Shown here: positions 15,708 to 22,696 of the stretch, in pieces
Numbering within the stretch: position 1 is the stretch's first letter
Layout of the letters: every line of letters begins with the position of its first letter
From: Scatosoma sp045660265
GTDB lineage: Bacteria > Bacillota > Clostridia > Christensenellales > Borkfalkiaceae
Assembly (NCBI GenBank): GCA_045660265.1
Contig: JAZRDM010000002.1
Location: 1 to 41,374 of the forward strand
Length of the DNA stretch: 41,374 nt
Direction of reading: 5' to 3'
Notes under the pieces: generated by a model
What the model saw: only the letters and a program-made list of their open reading frames with translations
Databases searched by the model: none
What the model was told of the DNA's origin: nothing
Program-made: the position numbers and the translations under genes

Positions 15708-17810
15708 ATGCTTTTAGAACAACGAGTAAAATTACCAAGCTTAACTTTACCGACGGCGTGGCAAACGGTGATTTTCCGCAACTACGGTTACGTTTGTGCG
15801 AAACGCATTGCCAAAACGCTTGGCTGCGATACGCGAACAGTGCAAACAGAAGCAACGAGGTTAGGCTTAACGGATGAGGGATACTGGCGTGATTTTGAAA
15901 GGCGCGGCTATATCACTATTATTCGTAATAATTGGTATTTATTGCCTTACGAGCAGCTTTTAACACTGCTCGGTTTTTCACGAGAACGTTTATCCTTTGT
16001 GTTAGAAAAAGACGACTTTTTAGGGGTGAAATTGGGCGGATTTAAGCCGATTTGCCCGCAGGTAACGTATGAGCCGTTAACAGACGAACAGCTTACAAAA
16101 ACGCAAAAGATTGCCAAAACAATATCGGCGTATCAAGGGGGTGTTTCCGCCCGTCCGTTTGATTTTTTTGCGCAGGAAAAACACGCGAAAGGCGAGTGGA
16201 TAACGGCAAACGGTAAGCGCATTGTTCACGGCTATTTATCCCCTTGCGGAGACGTGTTTATCAAGGATTGTAAGGATACGCTGCCAAACGAATTACTGCA
16301 AGAATATCAACGGGTTGGCGTAAACGGGATTTGGCTGCACGGACTTTTGTCGGGACTTTCGCCTTGCCCGTATGCTCCTTCGCTTTCCAAAGAGTATAAA
16401 ACTCGCCGGAAAAACTTAAAAAAGCTGATTAAGCGGTGTAAAAAGTATGGCATTTTGGTGTATTTATATTTTAACGAACCGCGCGCGTTGCCAAACGGCG
16501 TAGAAGAAAAATACGAAAATTGGATAGGGGATGGACAAACGCGCACCCTTTGTATCGAAAAACAAGAAGTGCGGGAATATTTATACCAAGCGGTAAAAGA
16601 CCTTTGCGCCAGCGTAAAAGACTTAGGCGGAATTTTTACCATCACTATGAGCGAAAATCCCACGCATTGTAATTACGGCAGAGGAACAGCTTGTCCTATT
16701 TGTAAAAATATTCCGCCTCAACAAAGTGCGGCGGCGGTGAATAATATCATAAATAAGGCGGTAAAAGATAGCGGCTGTAAAGGGGAAGTCATTGCAAATC
16801 TTTGGGGCTGGTCGCCGTTTATGAATTGGACGGAAAAGCAAACGTATCACGGCATCTCCCTTTTACAAAAAGATATTTCCGTGATGTGCGTAAGTGAATA
16901 CGATTTAGAGATTAAAAAAGGCGGCGTAAAAAGCCGTGTAATTGATTATTCGATTTCCAACCCAGGCCCTAGTGAAATTACAAAAAAATCCTTTGAAAAA
17001 GCGGCGCAGACGGGGCATAAACGGGTGGCGAAAATTCAAGCGAGCAACAGTTGGGAATGCTCGGCTGTGCCCTACATTCCTGTGTTTGATTTGGTGGCTG
17101 AACATATAAAGAACCTGTCGGCAGTCGGCGTTAACGATTATTTTTTAACGTGGACTTTGGGCGGATATCCCTCCCTTTGTATGCAGCTTACCTGCGAATA
17201 TAAAGATGGGTTCAGTATAGAAAAATGGTACGAAAAAACGTTTGGAGAATACGCTCAACAGGTACATGGTGGGGTGCAATCCCTTTGCGAAGGGTTTAAA
17301 GAATATCCGTTTAGCCTTTCCGCGCTCTACTATTCTCCGAAAAATTTAGGGCCTGCAAATTTGTGGGAGTTAGACGGGGAAGAAAAGCAGTCGAGCATGG
17401 TGTGCTATTCTTACGACGACATGCAAACGTGGATAAACCCCTATTCATATAAAACGTACGTAAAGCAGTTGCAAAAATCGCTTGCAAAATGGGAAGAGGG
17501 GATAACGGCATTATCCGCCATTCCAAGCGATAAAAAAATTGTGGAAATACTCCGCTATGCAACCGTGGCGTATTGTCATTTTAAAACGGATTTATTGCAA
17601 ACGCAATTTTCCTATTTTAAACAAAGCGGCGACAAAGAGAAAATGCGCCGTTGCGTCTTAGAAGAAAAAGAAAATGCCAAGCGTCTTTTAACCGAGTTAA
17701 AACAGGATGCGCGGGTGGGCTTTGAAGCGTCTAATCATTACGCGTACACGCAGCGAAACTTACTTGAAAAGATTTTACGAATGGATGAATTTTTAGAAAA
17801 ATTGATATAA
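15708..17810 (+). CDS. Putative glycoside hydrolase with N-terminal helix-turn-helix-like segment
   Basis: A 700-residue intracellular protein. Residues about 15-60 (NYGYVCAKRIAKTLGCDTRT, VQTEATRLGLTD) read like a helix-turn-helix. From about 165 a TIM-barrel-like region follows: HGYLSPCGDVF, VGVNGIWLHGLLSGLSP, RCKKYGILVYLYFNEPRALP, and the likely active-site strand GIFTITMSENPTHCNYGRG near 306-324 with a glutamate in SENP, then CPIC and NLWGWSPFMNW. This recalls beta-N-acetylhexosaminidase (GH20-like) folds. The last 200 residues are helical. Similar proteins occur beside sugar genes in gut bacteria, but I know no assigned activity. The ATG follows GGATAGATAAGGT. It forms a pair with the preceding glycosidase. 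Catalytic class is inference. Confidence 0.72.
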   Translation: MLLEQRVKLPSLTLPTAWQTVIFRNYGYVCAKRIAKTLGCDTRTVQTEATRLGLTDEGYWRDFERRGYITIIRNNWYLLPYEQLLTLLGFSRERLSFVLEKDDFLGVKLGGFKPICPQVTYEPLTDEQLTKTQKIAKTISAYQGGVSARPFDFFAQEKHAKGEWITANGKRIVHGYLSPCGDVFIKDCKDTLPNELLQEYQRVGVNGIWLHGLLSGLSPCPYAPSLSKEYKTRRKNLKKLIKRCKKYGILVYLYFNEPRALPNGVEEKYENWIGDGQTRTLCIEKQEVREYLYQAVKDLCASVKDLGGIFTITMSENPTHCNYGRGTACPICKNIPPQQSAAAVNNIINKAVKDSGCKGEVIANLWGWSPFMNWTEKQTYHGISLLQKDISVMCVSEYDLEIKKGGVKSRVIDYSISNPGPSEITKKSFEKAAQTGHKRVAKIQASNSWECSAVPYIPVFDLVAEHIKNLSAVGVNDYFLTWTLGGYPSLCMQLTCEYKDGFSIEKWYEKTFGEYAQQVHGGVQSLCEGFKEYPFSLSALYYSPKNLGPANLWELDGEEKQSSMVCYSYDDMQTWINPYSYKTYVKQLQKSLAKWEEGITALSAIPSDKKIVEILRYATVAYCHFKTDLLQTQFSYFKQSGDKEKMRRCVLEEKENAKRLLTELKQDARVGFEASNHYAYTQRNLLEKILRMDEFLEKLI

Positions 17811-17812
17811 AG

Positions 17813-17850
17813 AAAACGAGCCTAACGTGTTTTCCGTCGGCTCGTTTTTG
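17813..17850. terminator. Terminator after the glycosidase pair
   Basis: AAAACGAGCC (17813-17822) pairs with GGCTCGTTTT (17839-17848), 10 bp, with a T run on the plus strand and A run before it. Confidence 0.88.
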
Positions 17851-17864
17851 TTTATAAGAAAAAG

Positions 17865-17893
17865 AAAAGCTCGCCATAAAGACGAGCTTTTTT
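17865..17893. terminator. Second terminator in the convergent gap
   Basis: AAAAGCTCG (17865-17873) pairs with CGAGCTTTT (17883-17891), followed by further T residues. On the minus strand it ends the message of the secreted Ig-like gene. Confidence 0.85.
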
Positions 17894-17934
17894 AATTTTC
17901 ATCGCATATCTGCCCCTATTGTAAGGGGTAAATA

Positions 17935-20214
17935 TTAAATTTCGTAGCTATACCAAGAAAGGTTCCAAATAGAAGGACGGGTAGACGAACTGTTATTTTT
18001 AATTTCTATTGTGAAGTTTCCGGTGATAGCCGTTAATTCTTTCACTACGGTAACATTTGTTGAATTGATGTTCGCTGTGTCAAAGGTATAAATGGTTTTT
18101 GCATTTTTCGTTACGGAATGTTTAATTGTGTATTCTGCTACGATTGTTCCGTTTTGTTTAATATAAACGGAAGCATCCATAGCGGTATCAGCAAAAGGAC
18201 AACCATATTTAAACGAAAGAGATTGAATGCCTGTTGTTAAAGTAGGAGAAACTAAAGATTTGCTCTTAGCAATACAAATGCTAGTTGCGGTTGAATCAAG
18301 TTTAATACTAGCATCATTTCGTCCGTTTGTTGTCCATCCGCCTGTAGTGGTGAAGTCTTTATAGGAAGAGCCTGTGTTTGATGCAGAAAAATCAGCGTCA
18401 TATTTGTTGCTTACAGGTTGATTAGAACCGCTTTCATAATGATTTAATGTAATTACGTAATCAACAACGTATTCGGCTTCGTTTACCGTGAAGGTAGCTC
18501 TTAACGTGAATTCGGTGTCTTCGTCGGGGTTGGTCGTCGTTAATACGTTGCCGTCTAACGTTACGTTTGCGTGCGTTGCCGACCAAGTAATTGTTGCTTC
18601 GCCTGCTTCCGTTTCGAGAGTCGTGGTAGTTTCACCTGTTAATTCTTGAACGTCAAATTCAAATGCTTTCCCTGCCTTTTGCGCCTTTTCTGCATCCGTC
18701 AATTCTCTAATTTCTTCAAACCATACTGCAATATAGGTACCGCTAACTTTGTATGTACTGAAACGAGGGCTAGTTGTATTATAAGCAAGGATTCTATTAC
18801 TTTCTACATTAGAAACAATTTGATGATTTTCAACGTCTAACGTCCAACCGTTGCAATCGCTAGGAATAGCGCCGTCAACTGTTCCACTTACATATTTTAA
18901 GGAAGTGCTCGAGCTGTGTTCGATATACTTAACGTTGGTATTATCTACCATATAATATAAGTAATATGTATCACCCGAGTTTTTAAAGTAAACATTTAAT
19001 AAAGTGTTTTGATTATTTGCAGTATTTAAATAAGAAGAAGACGTGCCTATTGCATAATATTCGGTACCAGAGGTGGTCTTTAACATATACGCTTTATTTT
19101 CTACGGGATAAGGATTAACAGTAACGTCTACATTAAAGCTTACTGTTTCTTCTACGTCGCCGCAGGAGAGGGTAGCCGTCAACGTCGCTTGACCAACCGT
19201 ATCAAAGTCAACAACGTTTCCGTTTAAGGTTGCGCCCGTAACTGTCCAAGAAATCGTAACGTCGTCGTAGGCGTCAACTTCTGTCTTCAACGTAATACTG
19301 TCGCCAATGTAAGCCGCCTCGGTATTAACCGCAATCAACGATTTTTCGTGCGCTACTTTGTCCGCTGCGGAAATGTTCGCGCTGTTAACGAAAGAGGAAG
19401 TGTCTTTATCTTCCACAAAGTTTTCGTTGGGAACGGTAAAGATAATCGTGTCGCCGTCTTTTGCAAACGCTGCGTCGGGAGTATCGCTAAGCTCGTAACC
19501 CGTGTTAGCGGTTACGGTTAATTGCTCGCCCTTCTTAAAGAAACCATAATTGTAGTTGTCTTCAAAAACTGCGTTCATTAACGAAACGTAAACGTAATCG
19601 TTTTCAAAGCTGAAATCAACAGGCAATGTATCGTCTACAAAGACAGCCGATGCCGAGCCATACGCAAGCAAGCTCTTAAGCAAGCTTTCTAACCTAGGAT
19701 TTTCGTCTTTCGCTTTGTTGGGAAATTTGCCAAGCTTTTTATAAGCGTATTCGATAACGCTGTATTTCACTTCTGCGCCTTTAATATCGCCCGCGGAAAG
19801 ACCTTCTATGCCGTCGTTATCAAGGTACGCGAAGGCGTATAATTCGTTTGCCATTTGGTATGCAGTAACGCCTTTATAGATATATTCGTAATAATTACCT
19901 TCAGGATATTCGCATAAATTAGGCAATACGCTTAACGTGGTGGTAACGTTGCCTGTTTTTTCTTTTTCGGTGATATGGATTTTAACGTCTTCCATATTTA
20001 CCTTATCGCCAAGTCTTTCAGGTAAGAAAAAGCTAACGTTAACATTATTAGAAATCGTCAGCGTTTTACCAACAATGTTTAAATCTTGGGAAGAAATAGC
20101 AGTTTCTTCAGCTTTTGCAACGGTGGAAGCGGGCTGGCTTACAGCAAAACCCGTTGCCGCGCATAAAAGAGCGCAAAGGGTAGGGAATAAGAGTTTTTTC
20201 GTTTTGTTGCGCAT
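17935..20214 (-). CDS. Secreted protein with bacterial Ig-like domains
   Basis: A 759-residue exported protein. Residues 1-36 are a signal peptide (KTKKLLFPTLCALLCAATG, ending near AKAEE). A large N-terminal beta-rich region follows, with no family I recognise. Two Ig-like stretches are clear: VNTEAAYIGDSITLKTEV through ATLSCGDVEETVSFNVDV near 297-366, and an atrophied Ig-like stretch LTGETTTTLETEAGEATITW through NEAEYVVDYVITLNHY near 515-590. The C-terminal 150 residues (KDFTTTGGWTTNGRNDASI to the end) look like a beta-sandwich, perhaps carbohydrate-binding. There is no LPXTG, SLH or lipobox, so it is either released or held by contacts. The ATG follows AAAAGGAGAAAACATT. A 46-residue ORF ends 15 bp upstream on the same strand and probably shares its message. 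Confidence 0.82.
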   Translation of the reverse strand: MRNKTKKLLFPTLCALLCAATGFAVSQPASTVAKAEETAISSQDLNIVGKTLTISNNVNVSFFLPERLGDKVNMEDVKIHITEKEKTGNVTTTLSVLPNLCEYPEGNYYEYIYKGVTAYQMANELYAFAYLDNDGIEGLSAGDIKGAEVKYSVIEYAYKKLGKFPNKAKDENPRLESLLKSLLAYGSASAVFVDDTLPVDFSFENDYVYVSLMNAVFEDNYNYGFFKKGEQLTVTANTGYELSDTPDAAFAKDGDTIIFTVPNENFVEDKDTSSFVNSANISAADKVAHEKSLIAVNTEAAYIGDSITLKTEVDAYDDVTISWTVTGATLNGNVVDFDTVGQATLTATLSCGDVEETVSFNVDVTVNPYPVENKAYMLKTTSGTEYYAIGTSSSYLNTANNQNTLLNVYFKNSGDTYYLYYMVDNTNVKYIEHSSSTSLKYVSGTVDGAIPSDCNGWTLDVENHQIVSNVESNRILAYNTTSPRFSTYKVSGTYIAVWFEEIRELTDAEKAQKAGKAFEFDVQELTGETTTTLETEAGEATITWSATHANVTLDGNVLTTTNPDEDTEFTLRATFTVNEAEYVVDYVITLNHYESGSNQPVSNKYDADFSASNTGSSYKDFTTTGGWTTNGRNDASIKLDSTATSICIAKSKSLVSPTLTTGIQSLSFKYGCPFADTAMDASVYIKQNGTIVAEYTIKHSVTKNAKTIYTFDTANINSTNVTVVKELTAITGNFTIEIKNNSSSTRPSIWNLSWYSYEI

Positions 20215-20229
20215 AATGTTTTCTCCTTT

Positions 20230-20370
20230 TTAGTCAAAGTCAGGGGGTAATCTTGTACCCGAATCTTCGCCTTCGTTGGCGCCGCCTTGTAGAGACGTTC
20301 TTACGACGTCGTCAGTCGTTAGAAAAATCAAACGGAGCTGTAACGATTTGTAGGGTTGCTTTTGTAACAT
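20230..20370 (-). CDS. 46-residue small protein directly upstream of the secreted Ig-like gene
   Basis: The ORF runs from ATG (20370-20368) to TAA (20232-20230). It has a perfect AGGAGG 8 bases before the start (plus-strand 20379-20384) and a promoter 90-118 bp upstream, so translation is well supported. The peptide starts MLQKQPYKSLQLRLIFLTTD, continues DVVRTSLQGGANEGEDSG and ends TRLPPDFD. It has no signal peptide or membrane helix; the second half is acidic and glycine-rich. The layout (Y-rich basic head, hydrophobic stretch, D-V/I-V-x-T-S, then G/E/D tail) resembles small unannotated ORFs that I recall upstream of secreted proteins in gut Clostridia; that likeness is recollection. It is co-directional with the secreted gene, 15 bp apart. 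Function unknown: a leader peptide, exported signal precursor or partner are all possible. Confidence 0.78.
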   Translation of the reverse strand: MLQKQPYKSLQLRLIFLTTDDVVRTSLQGGANEGEDSGTRLPPDFD

Positions 20371-20459
20371 CTAAAAATCCTCCTAAATGGTGTAAAAAAG
20401 CCTGCTTGTGAAAAATAATAAATGAGTTTTATTTATATGTAAAACATATAATTGATTTT

Positions 20460-20488
20460 ATTGTAGCATAAATTATTACATTAAGCAA
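20460..20488 (-). promoter_or_regulatory. Promoter of the small ORF and secreted Ig-like gene
   Basis: Minus-strand TTGCTT (20483-20488), 17-bp spacer, TACAAT (20460-20465). No other promoter was seen between the small ORF and the secreted gene, so both are probably read from here with a leader of about 80 bases. Confidence 0.75.
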
Positions 20489-20604
20489 GTGTATGACAAG
20501 CATTTTTGATAGATAAAAAGTCGGCGAATAAAAAAAAATATATTGTATAATGAAATGTAAAGTGCTTAAAAATGTAATTATTAGTTATGGAGTAAGTAGT
20601 TTTC

Positions 20605-20687
20605 GTCAATATTCGGTCTATTTCCAAAAGCAAAAAACGCACCGCGAAGGGTGCGTTTTCTGTTTTTGGAGCAGGTGACGAGAGTCG
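20605..20687 (-). repeat. Partial duplicate of the tRNA-Gly 3' end with terminator and flank (copy A)
   Basis: On the minus strand this block reads: the last 21 bases of the tRNA including CCA (20667-20687), a terminator-type hairpin (10-bp stem, 20634-20643 with 20650-20659), and a 25-base flank GTCAATATTCGG...CCAAAA (20605-20629, written on the plus strand). The outer parts are identical to copy B at 20811-20888; the hairpins differ in sequence but keep the same position. No matching 5' half of a tRNA lies above it. The bases between the copies (20688-20810) hold no gene that I can support. Confidence 0.85.
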
Positions 20688-20810
20688 CGCCTTTGGCGGC
20701 GCGCCCCGCTCCGCCATTCTCAATGGCGTCCTTTGCCGTGTAGTTATTCGTAATTTGAGCCTATCTTGGCAAAGCGCTCGTTCTCACTCGCGGCTCCACC
20801 CTCGACTCTT

Positions 20811-20888
20811 GTCAATATTCGGTCTATTTCCAAAAAGAAAAACGCCCCGTTGGGACGTTTCTCTTTTTGGAGCAGGTGACGAGAGTCG
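20811..20888 (-). repeat. tRNA-Gly 3' end, terminator and flank (copy B, attached to the intact tRNA)
   Basis: The same order as copy A: 21 bases of tRNA 3' end (20868-20888), hairpin, then the identical 25-base flank (20811-20835). The start-to-start distance between copies is about 206 bp. Confidence 0.85.
20832..20860 (-). terminator. Terminator of tRNA-Gly
   Basis: Read on the minus strand, AAACGTCCC pairs with GGGGCGTTT (20852-20860 with 20840-20848, one G-U) and is followed by TTCTTTTT. It starts 8 bases after the tRNA CCA end. Confidence 0.82.
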
Positions 20889-20942
20889 AACTCGCCGGGA
20901 ACAGCTTGGGAAGCTGCCGCCATACCGCTAGGCGACACCTGC
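20868..20942 (-). tRNA. tRNA-Gly (anticodon CCC)
   Basis: A complete cloverleaf on the minus strand. Acceptor GCAGGTG (20936-20942) pairs with CACCTGC (20872-20878). The D arm includes GCCTAGCGGTATGGC. The anticodon stem GCAGC/GCTGT closes the loop TTCCCAA, giving anticodon CCC, which reads GGG glycine codons. The T arm contains GGTTC-type GAGTTCGACTCTC. The discriminator is U, as usual for bacterial tRNA-Gly, and CCA is encoded (20868-20870). It has a perfect consensus promoter and its own terminator. Confidence 0.95.
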
Positions 20943-20958
20943 ATGGAAAAGTGTTATC

Positions 20959-20987
20959 ATTATATCCTTTTTTTAGGCAAATGTCAA
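20959..20987 (-). promoter_or_regulatory. Consensus promoter of tRNA-Gly
   Basis: Minus-strand TTGACA (20982-20987), 17-bp spacer, TATAAT (20959-20964), 16 bp before the tRNA 5' end. Confidence 0.92.
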
Positions 20988-21072
20988 CACTTTTTTGTCC
21001 GTTTTTTCGGCTTTGTCTATACGTTTCTCGAAATTTTAATAGAAAAACTCAACGGAAGACGATTTGCTATTA

Positions 21073-21489
21073 TCAATCATTTACATTCGCGCAAACTGCC
21101 GACGTATTTCGGCAATCTTCGCACGTGCCTGAAAATTCTACTACGAATCCGTCTATCTCAAATCCGCCGACCTCTTTTCGAATATTTCGTCCCAGTTCGG
21201 AAAATTCTTTCGAGAAAATATCCGTTACTTTGCCGCAAAGCCTACAATGCGCATGGTAGTGCTCCGCTACGTTATAATCGTATCGCACGTCGTGTCCCGA
21301 ATAGCGCAATTCTAACGCTTTCCCGCTGCTTGCAAACCCGCTCAACACGCGAAATACCGTTGCGCGCGATAACGAGGGGTAAAGCTCTCGTAAATATCCG
21401 TAAACCTCCGTTGCTGTCGGGTGATTCAGCGTTGTCAACGCTTCGTAAATCAAACTTTTTTGCTTGGTTTGCCTTTCTTGTATAATCAC
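21073..21489 (-). CDS. Fur-family metalloregulator, PerR-like
   Basis: A 138-residue Fur-family repressor, normal length. The N-terminal winged helix (TKQKSLIYEALTTLNHPTATEV, LYPSLSRATVFRVL) binds DNA. The C-terminal dimer domain carries EHYHAHCRLCG and GTCEDCRN, giving the two CxxC pairs of the structural zinc site, with an HxHxxC start of the sensing site. The start is GTG 21489, set by AAGGAGGG seven bases upstream; the open frame extends further but without a site. It has its own promoter and diverges from the alpha/beta hydrolase gene. PerR versus Fur or Zur cannot be decided by eye; the short form and lack of a His-rich stretch fit PerR better. No convincing PerR box was seen nearby. 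Confidence 0.88.
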   Translation of the reverse strand: MIIQERQTKQKSLIYEALTTLNHPTATEVYGYLRELYPSLSRATVFRVLSGFASSGKALELRYSGHDVRYDYNVAEHYHAHCRLCGKVTDIFSKEFSELGRNIRKEVGGFEIDGFVVEFSGTCEDCRNTSAVCANVND

Positions 21490-21520
21490 GCCAAAGCCCT
21501 CCTTATTAAGATTGAATACT

Positions 21521-21549
21521 ATTATAGCATACTTTTTTATCTTCGTCAA
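21521..21549 (-). promoter_or_regulatory. Promoter of the Fur-family gene
   Basis: Minus-strand TTGACG (21544-21549), 17-bp spacer, TATAAT (21521-21526), about 30 bp before the GTG start. Confidence 0.85.
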
Positions 21550-21597
21550 GGCTTTTTTTTAAATTTACGAATAAAAAAGTAAAATTCATTCAAACGC

Positions 21598-21626
21598 TTG
21601 AAAAAAACAAAAAAAAGTAGTATCAT
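21598..21626 (+). promoter_or_regulatory. Promoter of the alpha/beta hydrolase gene, possibly leaderless
   Basis: TTGAAA (21598-21603), 17-bp spacer, TATCAT (21621-21626). The start codon at 21633 begins 7 bases after the -10 box, where transcription would be expected to begin. No ribosome binding site precedes it. Confidence 0.6.
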
Positions 21627-21632
21627 AGAAAT

Positions 21633-22565
21633 ATGGAATGGCTTGTTATTATTTTAGCGGTGATTTGTATTGCCGTCTTTGCAATTTCATATTGGACGTA
21701 CACGGTTACTTTTTACTCGCCGAAGAAACGGAATTACGACATTTTTGACATTCCGAAAGGTGAGTTATACGACAAGAGTAAAGAGGCGTTAATCGAACTC
21801 ATCAAGGACATGGATGCCTTGTCTTACGAAGAAGTGCGTATAAAAGGGGCGGACGGAACCCCGCTTTTTGCGCGCTATTATCACGTGGCAGACGGTAACC
21901 CTGTCGAGATACAATTTCACGGTTATCGCGGGACGGGGATTCGGGATTTTTGCAGTAACCCTCATTTAGCGTTGACAATTGGAAGAAACGTACTTATCGT
22001 CGATCAGCGTGGTATCGGACAAAGCGGGGGTACCGTGATTTCGTTTGGGATAAAAGAAAGATACGACGTGCTTTCTTGGATCGATTACGCGAAAGAACGC
22101 TTTGGCGAAAACGTCAAAATTTACTTATCCGGGGTATCCATGGGCGCAACGACGGTGGTGATGGCAAGCGGATTCGGCTTGCCGGACAACGTTAAGGGGA
22201 TTGTAGCGGATTGTCCGTTTTCTGCGCCGGAAGAGATTATTCAATCGGTAGCAAAGCAAATGGGGTATCCACCCAAGCTGGCTATGCCTTTTATCAAGCT
22301 AGGCGCGCTGGTGTTTGGGAAATTTAACTTATCCGAAACGACGGCGGAAGCGGAGGCGAAAAAATCCAAAACGCCCATTTTGATTATACATGGCTTGGAA
22401 GATGATATCGTACCGTGTAAAATGAGCGAGAAAATTTATTTTGCAAACCCTGAAAAAATCCGCCGAGAAGTATTCGAAGGGGCGGGGCATGGGTTAAGTT
22501 ACGTTATTGATACGCCTAAATACAAGCGGATTGTAAAAGAATTTTATCAAGAAAACAACGCGTAA
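21633..22565 (+). CDS. Membrane-anchored alpha/beta hydrolase
   Basis: A 310-residue serine hydrolase. Residues 1-25 form a single membrane helix (LVIILAVICIAVFAISYW); the rest should lie outside the membrane. The alpha/beta core shows IQFHGYRGTG (oxyanion region), VDQRGIGQSGG, the nucleophile elbow GVSMGAT near 171, the acid in HGLEDDIVP near 254 and the histidine in GAGHGLSY near 289, so the triad is complete. Substrate unknown; the family includes esterases and peptidases. No Shine-Dalgarno sequence is visible before the ATG and no closer downstream Met fits the family N-terminus, so it may be read from a leaderless message. It diverges from the Fur-family gene and ends in a strong terminator. 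Confidence 0.9.
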   Translation: MEWLVIILAVICIAVFAISYWTYTVTFYSPKKRNYDIFDIPKGELYDKSKEALIELIKDMDALSYEEVRIKGADGTPLFARYYHVADGNPVEIQFHGYRGTGIRDFCSNPHLALTIGRNVLIVDQRGIGQSGGTVISFGIKERYDVLSWIDYAKERFGENVKIYLSGVSMGATTVVMASGFGLPDNVKGIVADCPFSAPEEIIQSVAKQMGYPPKLAMPFIKLGALVFGKFNLSETTAEAEAKKSKTPILIIHGLEDDIVPCKMSEKIYFANPEKIRREVFEGAGHGLSYVIDTPKYKRIVKEFYQENNA

Positions 22566-22572
22566 AAGCAAG

Positions 22573-22602
22573 AGAGACGCCCTAAAGGGCGTTTCTTTTT
22601 TA
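22573..22602 (+). terminator. Terminator after the alpha/beta hydrolase gene
   Basis: AGAGACGCCC (22573-22582) pairs with GGGCGTTTCT (22587-22596), 10 bp with one G-U and a TAAA loop, followed by T residues. Confidence 0.92.
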
Positions 22603-22629
22603 TAAATTTGATAAAATATGAAATTTCTA

Positions 22630-22658
22630 TTGCGTATTGGCGTAAAATGTGATATAAT
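22630..22658 (+). promoter_or_regulatory. Promoter of the repeat lipoprotein / HELAH operon
   Basis: TTGCGT (22630-22635), 17-bp spacer, perfect TATAAT (22653-22658), 38 bp before the ATG at 22697. Confidence 0.78.
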
Positions 22659-22696
22659 CAAAATATGCAAAAGAAAACAACTGTGGGAGTTTGGTT

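Noticed and set aside
20667..20687. Second tRNA gene in copy A of the repeat
   Set aside because: Only the last 21 bases match; no GCAGGTG acceptor strand or anticodon arm exists upstream on the minus strand.
20481..20944. Two minus-strand ORFs (80 and 66 residues) sharing the residues LEIDRILT
   Set aside because: They run through the tRNA-Gly gene, its terminator and the duplicated flank; the shared residues come from the direct repeat, not from protein homology.
21500..21535. PerR box in the promoter of the Fur-family gene
   Set aside because: The segment CTATAATAGTATTCA matches the PerR consensus only over its first half, which is also the -10 box.
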